Positions 20,389-30,053 of a stretch of DNA of 60,471 nucleotides are shown here, piece after piece. The stretch comes from an uncultured Collinsella sp. (GTDB lineage Bacteria; Actinomycetota; Coriobacteriia; Coriobacteriales; Coriobacteriaceae). Below the pieces are notes generated by a model, which saw nothing but the letters and a program-made list of their open reading frames with translations, was not told where the DNA came from and searched no databases. Both the position numbers and the translations under genes were made by a program. The stretch is taken from assembly GCA_902475785.1 (NCBI GenBank), contig CABSAN010000007.1, positions 1 through 60,471 of the forward strand, written 5' to 3'. Positions within the stretch are counted from its first letter, which is position 1, and each line of letters starts with the position of its first letter.

Positions 20389-21666
20389 ATGTCCACTAAG
20401 TATGCAATCGTTGGCGGCAAGCTCATCGACGGTACCGGTGCTGAGCCGATCGAGAACTCCCTCGTTCTCGTCGACGACAACGGCAAGATCGAGTACGCCG
20501 GCACTATGCAGGACCTTCCCGAGGGCGTTGAGGTCATCGACGCCGCCGGCAAGACCGTCCTTCCCGGCCTGATCGACACTCACCTGCACTTCTCGGGCAA
20601 CCTGACCGACGATGACACCGATTGGGTCATGCAGCCGCTCCTCGAGAAGCAGGCCGTCGCCGTCAAGCAGGCCTACGACTGCCTCACCCACGGCCTCACC
20701 ACCGTCTGCGAGATCGGCCGCTTTGGTATCCAGATCCGTGACTGCATCGACAAGGGCGTCTTTAAGGGCCCGCGCGTTCTGGCCACCGGCCTCGGCTTCT
20801 GCCGCGTTGCCGGCCACGGTGACTCCCACCACTGCACCCAGGAGCTCAACAAGGAATCCCATCCCTGGGGTGACCAGGTCGACGGTCCTTGGGATCTGCG
20901 CAAGGCCGTCCGTCGTCGCCTGCGCGAGAACCCCGATGCCATCAAGATCTGGGCTACCGGTGGCGGCATCTGGCGCTGGGACTCCGGTCGCGACCAGCAC
21001 TATTGCTCCGAGGAGATCCAGGCCGTGGTCGAAGAGGCAAAGATGGTCGGCATCCCCGTGTGGAGCCACTGCTACAACAACCACGCCGCTGCCTATGATT
21101 CCGTTCGCTTTGGCTGCGAGCAACTGATTCACGGTTTCGATATCGATGAGCGCACCATGGACCTCATGGCCGAGCAGGGCACCTTCTTCACCCCGACGAT
21201 CGCCTTCCTGCCCACCTGGTACGCCACCTATCCGCCCGTCTACGTCCCCGAGCTGCACGACAAGTACGAGGGCACCCTGGTCGAGAAGGAGCTGCAGCGC
21301 AACTACGACTGCCTGCGCGAGGCCAAGAAGCGCGGCGTCGTCATGACGATCGGCTCCGACTCCTTCTCCTTCGTCACCCCGTACGGCACCTGCTCCATCG
21401 AGGAGATGTACGAGTTCGTCGACAAGATCGGCTTCACCCCGGTCGAGACCATCACCTGCGCCACCCTCAACGGTGCCAAGATGTGCCACATCGAGGACGA
21501 GACCGGTTCTATCGAGGCCGGCAAGTGCGCCGACCTGCTGGTCGTCAACGGTGACGTCGCTGCCGATATCCACGTGCTCAACACCGACAACATGGATGTC
21601 ATCATGAAGGACGGCTGGATCGTCGAGGCTGGCACCTTTGGCGAGGCCAACAAATACAGCGCCTAA
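20389..21666 (+). CDS. Metal-dependent amidohydrolase (imidazolonepropionase-like)
   Basis: 425 residues; AAGGAGG before ATG 20389. Metal ligands of the amidohydrolase fold are visible: DTHLHF (H-x-H) near residue 65, a carboxylation-candidate Lys in AIKIWATGGG near 185, His in WSHCYN and LIHGFD, and Asp in IGSDSFSF. The final ADLLVVNGD segment and N-terminal beta-sandwich (ADLL/VLVDDNGKI) belong to the composite domain. Relatives hydrolyse cyclic amides, dipeptides or similar compounds. With the upstream permease it probably forms an amino-acid derivative catabolic pair. Substrate not deducible. Confidence 0.9.
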   Translation: MSTKYAIVGGKLIDGTGAEPIENSLVLVDDNGKIEYAGTMQDLPEGVEVIDAAGKTVLPGLIDTHLHFSGNLTDDDTDWVMQPLLEKQAVAVKQAYDCLTHGLTTVCEIGRFGIQIRDCIDKGVFKGPRVLATGLGFCRVAGHGDSHHCTQELNKESHPWGDQVDGPWDLRKAVRRRLRENPDAIKIWATGGGIWRWDSGRDQHYCSEEIQAVVEEAKMVGIPVWSHCYNNHAAAYDSVRFGCEQLIHGFDIDERTMDLMAEQGTFFTPTIAFLPTWYATYPPVYVPELHDKYEGTLVEKELQRNYDCLREAKKRGVVMTIGSDSFSFVTPYGTCSIEEMYEFVDKIGFTPVETITCATLNGAKMCHIEDETGSIEAGKCADLLVVNGDVAADIHVLNTDNMDVIMKDGWIVEAGTFGEANKYSA

Positions 21667-21724
21667 GATACCGTTTGTCGATGACTGGATGTAAAACACA
21701 GTTTTTGATTGCATAATGCAATGG

Positions 21725-21750
21725 AGAGGGTCGCTTGCGGCCCTCTTTAT
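21725..21750 (+). terminator. Weak terminator after the amidohydrolase gene
   Basis: AGAGGG and CCCTCT form a short stem with GC-rich interior and a following TTTATT. It ends 28 bases before the LytS-like start. Confidence 0.55.
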
Positions 21751-21777
21751 TGCTATGGGTGCTACGGACAAAAGGGG

Positions 21778-23169
21778 ATGACGGTGGATTTAAACAGGCT
21801 GATTCTGGGCAAGAGCTACAACTCTACCAAGGTCTTTCGTACGGCCCAGCATGTGGTCCAGGCCATCCTGCTTGGTGTTGTCGTTCCGGCGCTTATCCTG
21901 CTGCTTATCTGGGATTTAACCGATAACCCCAATCCCGTTCCGGGCGTTGTCGTTATTGCCGGCCTGGTCATGCTGTGCTTCTTTTTCTCGTATGTCTTTG
22001 TGGTCCCCGACGACCTCACATCGAGCGCAACCGACCGTACGCTTGCCATCGCATCAAAAATATTCGCCTACACGTCGCGCGGCCTTACGCCCGAAGCGGC
22101 CCTGGGCGCCTCTAAAATCATCCTGTCCGAGACCATCGCCTCTGCCATCTGCTTTACCGATGGCAAACAGGTGTTGGCAAGCTGGGGCGAGGACTCGGCA
22201 AAGTGCCCTGCCGGCACCCCGGTCGTGCTCAAGACTACGCTCAGTGTGATTGAGACGGGCGAGCAGAGCGTGTTTTCGCGTGACACATCCCATGAGACGG
22301 GCGGCTATTTTCCCCGCCTGCGCGCCGGCATTGTCGCGCCGCTTACCGTGCGCGGACATTGCGTGGGTACGCTCGAGCTGTACTATCCCCGCCTGAGCAG
22401 CATCGATATGCGCCAGACGGCCCTTGCCTCGGGCTTTGCCGATCTCATTTCCACGCAGCTCGCCAGCTTTGAGCTCGAGCGCCAGGACGAGCTTACGGCC
22501 CGCGTGGAGCTGCGCGCCTTGCAATCGCAGGTCGACCCGCATTTTCTATTCAATACCATTAGCACGATCGTGTCGCTCGTTCGAACCGAGCCCGACAAGG
22601 CGCGATCGCTGCTGATCGACTTTTCCAACTACTATCGTCAGACGCTTTCTGATTCCGATACGCTCACCACGCTCGAGCACGAGGTGGAACAGGGCACTCG
22701 TTATATCAATCTTATGCAGGCCCGGTATGGCGACGGCCGTCTGCGCGTTTCGGTCGACATCGACTTTGAGGTGCGCGACAGCCTGGTACCGCCGTTTATC
22801 TTGCAGCCGCTGCTCGAAAACTGCATCAAGCATGCGCAGCGCGAGATCGAGCCGCTTTCTATTCGTGTTAGGGCTTTTGAGACCGATGACGGCTTGGAGA
22901 TCATCGTCGAAGATGACGGCATCGGGATGAGCGAAGAAGTCTGCGCGCATCTGTTTGAGCAGCATCGCCGAGAGGAGCCCGAGAGCATTACCGCCGACGG
23001 CTCCGTCAAGCGAGGTTGCGGCCTGGCGCTCTTCAACGTGCTTCAGCGCATCCATTTCTTTTACGGAGAAGATTCTGGCATGCGCGTGAAGTCCCAGGAG
23101 GGCGTGGGGACGCAGGTCATCGTTGAGTTGAACGGCGAGCCGCATGAGCCGGCGCCGCTAACGGTGTAG
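21778..23169 (+). CDS. LytS-type sensor histidine kinase (copy 1)
   Basis: 463 residues from ATG 21778. GTG 21784 is a strong alternative because AAAGGGG abuts the ATG but sits six bases before the GTG. Two membrane segments (about 28-48 and 57-77) are followed by a GAF-like region (about 95-215), the phosphoacceptor segment LQSQVDPHFLFNTIST near 250 and a HATPase domain with ILQPLLENCIKHA and GIGMSEEV (N and G boxes). The family senses the cell surface or small metabolites and phosphorylates a LytTR regulator, encoded next. It is about the same length as, and colinear with, the second copy at 27830. Confidence 0.92.
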   Translation: MTVDLNRLILGKSYNSTKVFRTAQHVVQAILLGVVVPALILLLIWDLTDNPNPVPGVVVIAGLVMLCFFFSYVFVVPDDLTSSATDRTLAIASKIFAYTSRGLTPEAALGASKIILSETIASAICFTDGKQVLASWGEDSAKCPAGTPVVLKTTLSVIETGEQSVFSRDTSHETGGYFPRLRAGIVAPLTVRGHCVGTLELYYPRLSSIDMRQTALASGFADLISTQLASFELERQDELTARVELRALQSQVDPHFLFNTISTIVSLVRTEPDKARSLLIDFSNYYRQTLSDSDTLTTLEHEVEQGTRYINLMQARYGDGRLRVSVDIDFEVRDSLVPPFILQPLLENCIKHAQREIEPLSIRVRAFETDDGLEIIVEDDGIGMSEEVCAHLFEQHRREEPESITADGSVKRGCGLALFNVLQRIHFFYGEDSGMRVKSQEGVGTQVIVELNGEPHEPAPLTV

Positions 23170-23207
23170 CACGCGGTTGGATTGAGAGAAAAAGAGGGGA
23201 AACGCAT

Positions 23208-23942
23208 ATGTCCGAAGGCTGGAACATCCTGGTGGTTGATGACGAGCCTCCCATTAGGGCTGAGCTACGCTATCTGTTGGAAAAGGATACGCGTGTGGGT
23301 CAGATTGCCGAGGCGGGCAATGTCACCGAAGCCGTGGAGTCGATTCTGTCGAACAAGCCCGACGTGCTGTTTTTAGACATTACCATGCCCGGTCGCTCGG
23401 GAATTGAGCTTGCCGAGACGTTGCAGAACCTAAAGACGCCGCCGGTCGTGGTGTTTGTGACGGCATTTGCCGAGTATGCGGCCGATGCCTATAACCTCGA
23501 TGCTGTCGATTACATCGTCAAGCCGGTCGAGGATGCCCGCTTGTCAAAGGCGCTTGACAAGATCGAGACTGCCCTGGGCGCTCGCCGTGTCGTCCATGCT
23601 CCGCGCCAGCCTTTGCGTCTGACGGTGGACCGCGGGGGCAAAAAGGTGTTCATTCCCGTGGCGGATGTCTGCTACTTTGAGGCGCGCGCCGATTTTTGCA
23701 ACGCCGTCTGCGCCGAGGGGACGTACCTGATCAATGAGTCGATTTCCTCGCTCGAGCGTCGCCTGGCCTCCGAGGGCTTTATCCGCGTCCACCGCAGCTA
23801 TCTGGTTAATTTAGAAGACGTACATAATGTCGAGATCGGCTCCACGGGCCTGATGGAGCTCAGGCTCGATCGCGTAACCTCGACGGTGCCCGTGTCCCGC
23901 CGTCGCGCTGCCGAGGTCAAATCGCACTTGGGGCTTGCGTAA
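23208..23942 (+). CDS. LytTR response regulator (copy 1)
   Basis: 244 residues; GAGGGGAAA before ATG. Receiver domain (5-120) with acidic pocket VVDDEP, phosphorylated Asp in LFLDITMPGRSG and the conserved Thr/Lys in VTAF and VKPVEDA. LytTR DNA-binding domain (about 140-244) with FIRVHRSYLVNLEDV and final PVSRRRAAEVKSHL. It is the partner of the kinase 38 bp upstream. Targets may include the following phospholipase-like gene. Confidence 0.93.
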   Translation: MSEGWNILVVDDEPPIRAELRYLLEKDTRVGQIAEAGNVTEAVESILSNKPDVLFLDITMPGRSGIELAETLQNLKTPPVVVFVTAFAEYAADAYNLDAVDYIVKPVEDARLSKALDKIETALGARRVVHAPRQPLRLTVDRGGKKVFIPVADVCYFEARADFCNAVCAEGTYLINESISSLERRLASEGFIRVHRSYLVNLEDVHNVEIGSTGLMELRLDRVTSTVPVSRRRAAEVKSHLGLA

Positions 23943-24033
23943 GGGTCGGTGCGCCATCGTTTGCCGTTACAGGTTTGGCATGACTGTGCGGTGGGCATAA
24001 TGGATTGCATCGAATGAAATCGAAAGGATTATT

Positions 24034-24978
24034 ATGCCCGCGCTCATTACGCATCATCTGTTTGGCGAGGAAAGCATCGACCGTCTTCCGCAGGGCGTTA
24101 TCACGTCCGACGAGGAGCGCATCGCCTTTATCCTGGGAAACCAAGGTCCCGACCCATTCTTCTTTCACATGCTCACGCCGCGCATTTCCGACTGTATGTC
24201 GCTTGCTCAGGTCATGCATCGCTCGCGCATGTCGCGCCAGTTCTCGTGCCTGCGCGACGGCGTGTCGCACCTGCAGCCGCGCGATGCCAATCTGGGTCGC
24301 GCCTTTGCGCTGGGCCTGCTGTCGCACTATGTGCTCGATCGCAATGCCCACCCCTTTGTCTACGAGCAGCAGTTTGGCATTGTCGAGTCCGATCCCGAGC
24401 TCGAGGCTTCGGGCAGTCAAGTTCATGCCGTGCTCGAAAGCGACCTGGACGTGCTGATGCTGCAGCTCAAGCGCGATGGGGCTACGGTCGAGGATTATCC
24501 GCCGGCGGGCGAGATCGTCACTACCGACCGCATCAATCGCGTTGCCGGTGTGCTGATGAGCTATGTTGCCGGACGCGTGTACGGCATCGATATCCCGGCG
24601 GGAGAGTACGGCGGCGCCGTAGCCGACATGCAGCTGCTCTACCGCACTATCGAACCCGCCGGTTCGGCCAAGACGCGCGCGATTGCCCTGCTCGAGGGCT
24701 TGGTGCACGATTATTCGCTGCTCGACGGCCTTGCGCACCGCGTGACGACCGAGCTGCCCGAGCGTACCGGAAATCTGGGCCACTTGGCATGGAAGAGCCC
24801 CTTTACCGATGAAGTCTCGACCGAGAGCTTCCCCGAGGTCTTTGACCGCGCACTGCTCGATTACGAGCTCACCGTCGCCCGCTTTATCGAGACCGGCGAT
24901 ATGGAAGCCGTGACCAACCACGTCAATTACAGCGGTCGCGTGCTCGGCGCCGACGAAGAGTTCGACCGCGAGGAGTAG
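24034..24978 (+). CDS. Zinc-dependent phospholipase C-like protein
   Basis: 314 residues; GAAAGGA seven bases before ATG. Zinc-ligand-like positions: ITHHLFGEES at the N-terminus, GNQGPDPFFFHM near 45 and LGLLSHYVLDRNAHPFVYEQ near 95, as in the Zn_dep_PLPC family. No signal peptide is evident, so it may act in the cytoplasm. Substrate unknown. It lies between the first LytTR regulator and the UMF1-type transporter. Confidence 0.85.
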   Translation: MPALITHHLFGEESIDRLPQGVITSDEERIAFILGNQGPDPFFFHMLTPRISDCMSLAQVMHRSRMSRQFSCLRDGVSHLQPRDANLGRAFALGLLSHYVLDRNAHPFVYEQQFGIVESDPELEASGSQVHAVLESDLDVLMLQLKRDGATVEDYPPAGEIVTTDRINRVAGVLMSYVAGRVYGIDIPAGEYGGAVADMQLLYRTIEPAGSAKTRAIALLEGLVHDYSLLDGLAHRVTTELPERTGNLGHLAWKSPFTDEVSTESFPEVFDRALLDYELTVARFIETGDMEAVTNHVNYSGRVLGADEEFDREE

Positions 24979-25006
24979 CAAGCTGCCTCGCCCATACTCT
25001 CCAATA

Positions 25007-25073
25007 AGTTGCGGTGGAATAGTTCCTGAATGAAGCCCCCGGAGGGCTAAGCGGGAACTATTTCACCGCAACT
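25007..25073. repeat. 67-bp hairpin element, copy A (identical arms to 51821)
   Basis: Arms 25007-25026 and 25054-25073 are complementary with one mismatch. The same 20-base arms recur at 51821-51887 with a loop of equal length (27 bases) but unrelated sequence. Confidence 0.9.
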
Positions 25074-25211
25074 GCGTTGATGGGATGGCGTTTCGCCCCG
25101 CGTGTCCGTATGACCGCTCCTGTCCCTTTGCCGAATCCTTACCGGCGCTTCTGGACAATTGGGGTACGATGAACTAACTGCATATCGGGCGAATACGAAG
25201 GGGCCCTGTCC

Positions 25212-26462
25212 ATGAAATACACCAAGCTCGAGCGTAACTGGGTTATGTACGATGTGGGCAACTCGGCCCTCGTGCTGCTCAATACCTCGGTGGTGCCCAT
25301 CTACTTTAACGCCATCAATACCGGTGCTTCTTCGGCAGACCTGGTGGTCGCTTGGGGCAACGCGCAGACGATCGCCTCGTTGGTCATTGCCATGCTCATG
25401 CCCATTCTGGGCGCGCTTGCCGATTATGCCGGCAACAAGATCAAGTTCTTCTTGGGCTTCTTCCTCACGGGCCTGGTTCTTTGCCTGGCGCAGGCTATCC
25501 CCATGTCCGCCATGGCATTTTTGACCGTGTACGTGCTGTGCACTATCGGCCTTAACTCCTCTATGACGTTCTACGACGCCATGCTGCCCGACATTACCAC
25601 CGACGAGCGCATGGACGCCGTGTCCAGCTCGGGCTATGCCTGGGGCTACATCGGTTCCACCGTGCCGTTCATCATCTGCCTGGCGCTTATCATGGGTGGC
25701 CCCGCTCTTGGCGTCCCCACCATGCTGGCAACGCGTCTGTCGTTTGTCATCACCGGCGCTTGGTGGCTCATCTTTACCCTGCCGCTCATTCGCACCTATA
25801 AGCAAAAGTACGGTCGCGAGCGCGGTCCCCAGGACACCATCGGCCACATCGTGGGCGGCGTGTTCTCCGAGGTCGGACACACCATGCGCGAGATCGCCCA
25901 CAACAAGACCGTGCTGGTCTACATGATCGCGTTCTTCTTCTACATCGACGGTGTGCACACGGTCATTTCCATGGCAACAAGCTACGGATCGGCTCTGGGC
26001 ATCGACTCGACCCAACTGGTGCTGGCTCTGCTCGTTACGCAGTTTGTGGCCTTCCCGTCCGCCATCATCTACGGCAAGCTCGCCGGTCGCGTGGGCACAC
26101 TCAATATGATCTTGGTGGCCGTCGCCGCCTATATGGGCATCGTGCTCTTTGCCGCGTTTTTCTTGAAGACCGCCTTTGAGTTTTGGGTGCTCGCTATTTT
26201 GGTCGGCTTGTTCCAGGGTGGCGTGCAGGCGCTCAGCCGCAGCTATTTTGGCCGCATCATCCCCAAAGAAAAGTCCAACGAGTACTACGGCTTCTTCGAT
26301 ATCTTTGGCCGTTACGCAAGCGTTATGGGCACCTTCCTGGTGTCGGTCGTCACCTCCCTGACCGGCAACCCGTCGCTGGGCGTCCTTTCTATTGGCGTTC
26401 TGCTGGTTGTTGGCTTTGTGCTGCTGGTCCGTCTGTCCCGCATGGCTCAGGCGGCGGCGTAA
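25212..26462 (+). CDS. MFS transporter of the Atg22/UMF1 family
   Basis: 416 residues, about 12 hydrophobic segments. It begins with the UMF1 hallmark ERNWVMYDVGNSA; the first half ends in DERMDAVSSSGYAWGYIGS and later comes GGVQALSRSYFGRIIPKEKSNEYYGFF, all characteristic. Substrate unknown; family members are linked to amino-acid efflux. AAGGGG eight bases before ATG 25212. Followed by a terminator at 26587. Confidence 0.92.
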   Translation: MKYTKLERNWVMYDVGNSALVLLNTSVVPIYFNAINTGASSADLVVAWGNAQTIASLVIAMLMPILGALADYAGNKIKFFLGFFLTGLVLCLAQAIPMSAMAFLTVYVLCTIGLNSSMTFYDAMLPDITTDERMDAVSSSGYAWGYIGSTVPFIICLALIMGGPALGVPTMLATRLSFVITGAWWLIFTLPLIRTYKQKYGRERGPQDTIGHIVGGVFSEVGHTMREIAHNKTVLVYMIAFFFYIDGVHTVISMATSYGSALGIDSTQLVLALLVTQFVAFPSAIIYGKLAGRVGTLNMILVAVAAYMGIVLFAAFFLKTAFEFWVLAILVGLFQGGVQALSRSYFGRIIPKEKSNEYYGFFDIFGRYASVMGTFLVSVVTSLTGNPSLGVLSIGVLLVVGFVLLVRLSRMAQAAA

Positions 26463-26586
26463 GGCAACCGGGCTCAGTACAGCATTTGTGCCTATCTGCA
26501 GTACTCTTTTGGAAGTAGCTGCATAAATCATTCTGACTTCCGAACAATGTTTAGCCCAAGTGGGTATGATGGAACCAGCTAGGTCG

Positions 26587-26623
26587 CGGGGCGTCGCCTG
26601 TGTTTGGCGGCGCCCCGTTTTTT
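26587..26623 (+). terminator. Intrinsic terminator before the glycosyltransferase
   Basis: CGGGGCGTCGCC pairs with GGCGGCGCCCCG and is followed by TTTTTT. It is 22 bases upstream of the next start and ends the transporter transcript, or attenuates the following one. Confidence 0.85.
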
Positions 26624-26645
26624 GTGTTGCAAGGAGGGTAAAGGT

Positions 26646-27833
26646 ATGAACGCCACGGTTGTGATCCCAACATATTGGGCAGGCGATGATACCCAAGCAA
26701 ACGCTCCCGGCACCTACGATCACTCGACGTCGCTCAATGCCGCCAACCCGGAACTCGATCGCTGCCTGACTTCGCTCGAACAGGTGCGCGACATTCCGCG
26801 CATCATTCTCTTGGTGGTCTGTCCGGTTTCTGCCACGTCCGACGTATCCCGTCGCGTGCACGAAATCGTTAATGCGCATCCCACGCTTAAGGTCACCATC
26901 GTTACCAATACTCAGGCTTCGCGTGTTGCCGACCGCGTGGCACAGATTGCGCCCAAAGGCTCGGGCGAGTGCGTGAGCCTGCGCGGCTACGGCGCCATCC
27001 GCAACATGGGTCTTGCCTGCGCGGCGGTGCTGGGGCACGACGCGGTTGTGTTTTTGGATGACGACGAGACCGTCATCGATGCCGACTTTATGAAGCGTGC
27101 GACCTATGCACTGGGCCAACAGACACGTCAGGGCCTGCCGATTTTGGTCAAGAGCGGATACTTTTACGATCGCGACGGGTCGCCGCTGGCTCCCACGGAC
27201 AAAGCGGGCATTTGCCATCGCTGGTGGACCAAGCGTATCGAGTTCAATCGCTGGATGAAAAAGGCGCTCTCGGGCACCCGCATCTCGCGCTCCAATTACG
27301 TGTGCGGCGGCCTTGTGGCCCTGCATGCCCGCGCCTTTACGCGCGTGGCCTTCGACCCGTTTATCACCCGCGGCGAGGATCTGGACTATCTCTTTAACAT
27401 GCGCATGTTCGGCTATGACGTGTGGTTCGATAACGAGTGGACCGTGCGCCACCTGCCGCCCGAGTCCGAGAAGCGCTCGCCGCGCTTTATGCAGGACGTG
27501 TACCGTTGGTACTACGAGCGGGCCAAGCTGACGTTTGCTGCGCACCAAAAGGAGCTCATTCCGGTTACGGCCGCATCACTCATGCCCTATCCGGGTCCGT
27601 GGATCTCGCGCGAGCTCGACGACCGCGTGCGCAAGACTGCCATGGTCCGCAGCATGTTTACCCGCGAGCACGAGGGGTATCTGCGCATCTGGCGTCATGG
27701 TATTGATGAGGCTAAGGCCTATGCCCGCCAAAACGCCGCAAGCTACCTGCGCTTTCAGAGTTTCTGGCCCAAGATCATGGACGAACTTTGGCGCGACGCA
27801 CAACTGATTAGCATCCTGGAGGGGGCTGAATGA
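26646..27833 (+). CDS. Family 2-like glycosyltransferase
   Basis: 395 residues from ATG 26646 (AAGGAGG nine bases upstream). The N-terminus NATVVIPTYW is the GT-A nucleotide-sugar binding strand, VVFLDDDETVID holds the DxD metal site near residue 140, and RGEDLDYLFNMRMFGYDVWF carries the ED motif of the catalytic base. No membrane segments. Sugar donor and acceptor unknown. Its stop TGA overlaps the ATG of the second LytS-like kinase, so a transferase and a sensor are translated together, which suggests envelope-related control. Confidence 0.88.
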   Translation: MNATVVIPTYWAGDDTQANAPGTYDHSTSLNAANPELDRCLTSLEQVRDIPRIILLVVCPVSATSDVSRRVHEIVNAHPTLKVTIVTNTQASRVADRVAQIAPKGSGECVSLRGYGAIRNMGLACAAVLGHDAVVFLDDDETVIDADFMKRATYALGQQTRQGLPILVKSGYFYDRDGSPLAPTDKAGICHRWWTKRIEFNRWMKKALSGTRISRSNYVCGGLVALHARAFTRVAFDPFITRGEDLDYLFNMRMFGYDVWFDNEWTVRHLPPESEKRSPRFMQDVYRWYYERAKLTFAAHQKELIPVTAASLMPYPGPWISRELDDRVRKTAMVRSMFTREHEGYLRIWRHGIDEAKAYARQNAASYLRFQSFWPKIMDELWRDAQLISILEGAE

Positions 27834-29173
27834 TCGACCGCCGCGCCCAGCGCGATAATTCAATTTCAATCTTTCGCATCATCGCCGTTGTCTGCGCCGT
27901 TTGCGTGTTGGCGTACTTTATCTTTGCCCTGGCGACTGGCATTGAGCCGATTGCCACGGTGGTCGCCTGTGCGTTACTGTGCATCTTCCTGTGCATCTTT
28001 ATCTATTTGACGCTCAATCCCGATTCGGTACGCTCCCAGTACACCGAGGAGACGCTTTCGGTTGCCTCGGCCATGCTCGAGGACATTAAGGGCGGCCTGA
28101 CACAGGAATCAGCGCTTTTGGTGTGCCGGCGTATCCTGCCCGAGACGCGTGCCATGACCGTTGCCATCACCGATGAGGGCAACGTGCTGGCCTGCGCGGG
28201 CGAGTTCGAGGAAAAGCTGCTGCCCGATTCGCCCATCCACACGCTTGCCACGCGCTACGTTATTGAGCACGGCATCGTGCAGTCGTTCAACCGCGTGGTG
28301 GACGTGGTGGGTTCGGATGGCTCGCACAACCAGGTTCCCGCCGGCATCATCGCGCCCATCAAGGTGGGCGACCGCACCGTCGGCACGCTCAAGTTCTACT
28401 ACAAGACCCCGCGCGCCGTCGATCGTACCCAGTATGCGCTCGCCTCGGGCTTTGCCGAGATCCTGTCCACGCAGCTCGCCATCCACGAGCTCGAGGTGCA
28501 AAAGGAACTGACGGCCCGTGCCGAGGTTCGTGCCCTGCAAGCGCAGATCAATCCGCACTTTCTGTTTAACACGCTCAACACCATCGCGTCGTTTACGCGT
28601 ACCGACCCGCTGCGCGCCCGCGAGCTGCTGCGCGAGTTCTCCTCGTTCTATCGCGCCACGCTCGACAACTCAGGGTCGCTTATCCCGGTCTCGCGCGAGG
28701 TTGCCCAGACCAAGCGCTACCTGACGTTTGAGAAGGCGCGCTTTGGCGAGGACCGCGTACTGGCGACTTTCGATGTCTCCGAGGATGTCGAGGACACGTT
28801 GGTCCCGGCCTTTGTAATCCAGCCCATTGTCGAGAACGCCGTACGGCATGGCATGGGCGATGACGACGCCCTGCGGATCGATGTGACCGTCCATCAAGAC
28901 GGCGACGACGCAATCTTGATTGCCGTGGCTGACAACGGCGTGGGCATGGACGAGGGCACCGCCGCCAGGCTGTTTGATGAGCGCTCCGCCCGCCCCGATG
29001 CCAGTTCCCCGCAAGGCGGCGGTGCCGGCGTGGCCATGCACAATATTTCTGAGCGCATCCATCGCTTTTATGGACCGCACTCTTATACGCGCGTCGAATC
29101 GGCGCCGGGCAAGGGCACCAAAGTGCTCCTGCATCTTGATTTGTCAGAGAGCATCTTTGATATTCAAGAGTAA
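27830..29173 (+). CDS. LytS-type sensor histidine kinase (copy 2)
   Basis: 447 residues. ATG 27830 overlaps the glycosyltransferase stop by four bases with GGAGGGGG upstream. Two membrane segments (about 15-35, 42-62), GAF-like middle domain, phosphoacceptor segment LQAQINPHFLFNTLNT and HATPase domain with IQPIVENAVRHGM, DNGVGMDEG and GGAGVAMHN. Paralogue of copy 1; both share the LASGFAxxxSTQLA and LTARxExRALQ linkers, indicating a duplication. Confidence 0.92.
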   Translation: MIDRRAQRDNSISIFRIIAVVCAVCVLAYFIFALATGIEPIATVVACALLCIFLCIFIYLTLNPDSVRSQYTEETLSVASAMLEDIKGGLTQESALLVCRRILPETRAMTVAITDEGNVLACAGEFEEKLLPDSPIHTLATRYVIEHGIVQSFNRVVDVVGSDGSHNQVPAGIIAPIKVGDRTVGTLKFYYKTPRAVDRTQYALASGFAEILSTQLAIHELEVQKELTARAEVRALQAQINPHFLFNTLNTIASFTRTDPLRARELLREFSSFYRATLDNSGSLIPVSREVAQTKRYLTFEKARFGEDRVLATFDVSEDVEDTLVPAFVIQPIVENAVRHGMGDDDALRIDVTVHQDGDDAILIAVADNGVGMDEGTAARLFDERSARPDASSPQGGGAGVAMHNISERIHRFYGPHSYTRVESAPGKGTKVLLHLDLSESIFDIQE

Positions 29174-29245
29174 AATAAAAGGCTATGGGCTCAACGCCAA
29201 GCGGCGGATGCCCAGCGTAGTTTGCTGACGAAAGGTTTAATCCCT

Positions 29246-29962
29246 ATGCTGCGTGCGATGATTGTGGATGACGAGGCCCCGGCCCGTTCGGAACTTCGCT
29301 TCTTGCTCGAGCAGACGGGCAAGATCGGCACGATCACTGAGGCGTCGAGCGTCCGCTCCGCCATTGAGATGTTGATGGAAAGCCGCGTCGATGTCGTATT
29401 TCTCGATATCTCGATGCCCGGTGCTTCTGGTCTGCAGCTTGCCGAGGCACTGCATAAGCTTAAGAATCCTCCGGCGATTGTGTTTGTGACCGCGTATAGC
29501 GATCATGCCGTCGAGGCGTTCGACGTAGATGCCGTCGATTACCTAATGAAGCCGGTCGAGGAGGCACGCCTGGATCGTGCGATCGAGAAGGTCATGCAGC
29601 ACGCCAAGCCCGTCACGGACAGCAAAGCCACCATCGAGCGCATTCCGGTGGAAAAGGGCGGCCGTAAGGTCCTCATCCCCGTGGATGACATTCGCTTCAT
29701 CATGGCCAAGGACGATTACTCCTGTATCTATACCGTCGATGATCGTTTTCTATCGACGACTTCGCTGGCGCAGTTCGAGGCCAAGCTTTGCGACTTTGGC
29801 TTCTTTCGCGTTCATCGCCGCTATATCGTCAACTTGGCGTGCGTCACGGATGTCGAGACGGTGCCCTCGGGCGCTATCCAACTGGGCATTACGGGCGTCG
29901 ACGAACGCGTGCCGGTCTCGCGCCGCCGCGTTGTACCGCTCAAGAAGGCCCTGAGCCTCTAG
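29246..29962 (+). CDS. LytTR response regulator (copy 2)
   Basis: 238 residues from ATG 29246; GAAAGG is ten bases upstream. An in-frame TTG eight codons before is possible but less likely. Receiver domain with IVDDEAP, phosphorylated Asp in VFLDISMPGASG and MKPVEEARLD; LytTR domain with FFRVHRRYIVNLACV and PVSRRRVVPLKKAL. Paralogue of the regulator at 23208. Followed by a terminator-like hairpin. Confidence 0.93.
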   Translation: MLRAMIVDDEAPARSELRFLLEQTGKIGTITEASSVRSAIEMLMESRVDVVFLDISMPGASGLQLAEALHKLKNPPAIVFVTAYSDHAVEAFDVDAVDYLMKPVEEARLDRAIEKVMQHAKPVTDSKATIERIPVEKGGRKVLIPVDDIRFIMAKDDYSCIYTVDDRFLSTTSLAQFEAKLCDFGFFRVHRRYIVNLACVTDVETVPSGAIQLGITGVDERVPVSRRRVVPLKKALSL

Positions 29963-29969
29963 CAAACTG

Positions 29970-30016
29970 GCCCCGCAGCCCTGTAGACCAATTGTCTGCG
30001 GAGCCGTGGGGCTTTT
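29970..30016 (+). terminator. Terminator after LytTR copy 2
   Basis: GCCCCGCAG can pair with sequence near GTGGGGC, followed by TTTTTG. The loop is long and two registers are possible. Confidence 0.65.
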
Positions 30017-30053
30017 TGTATATACGTCGAATCGGTTTTGCAGAAGGGATCCC

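Noticed and set aside
25047..27548. 833-residue open frame on the - strand opposite the transporter and glycosyltransferase
   Set aside because: Crosses two real genes and an intergenic terminator; lacks any domain pattern.
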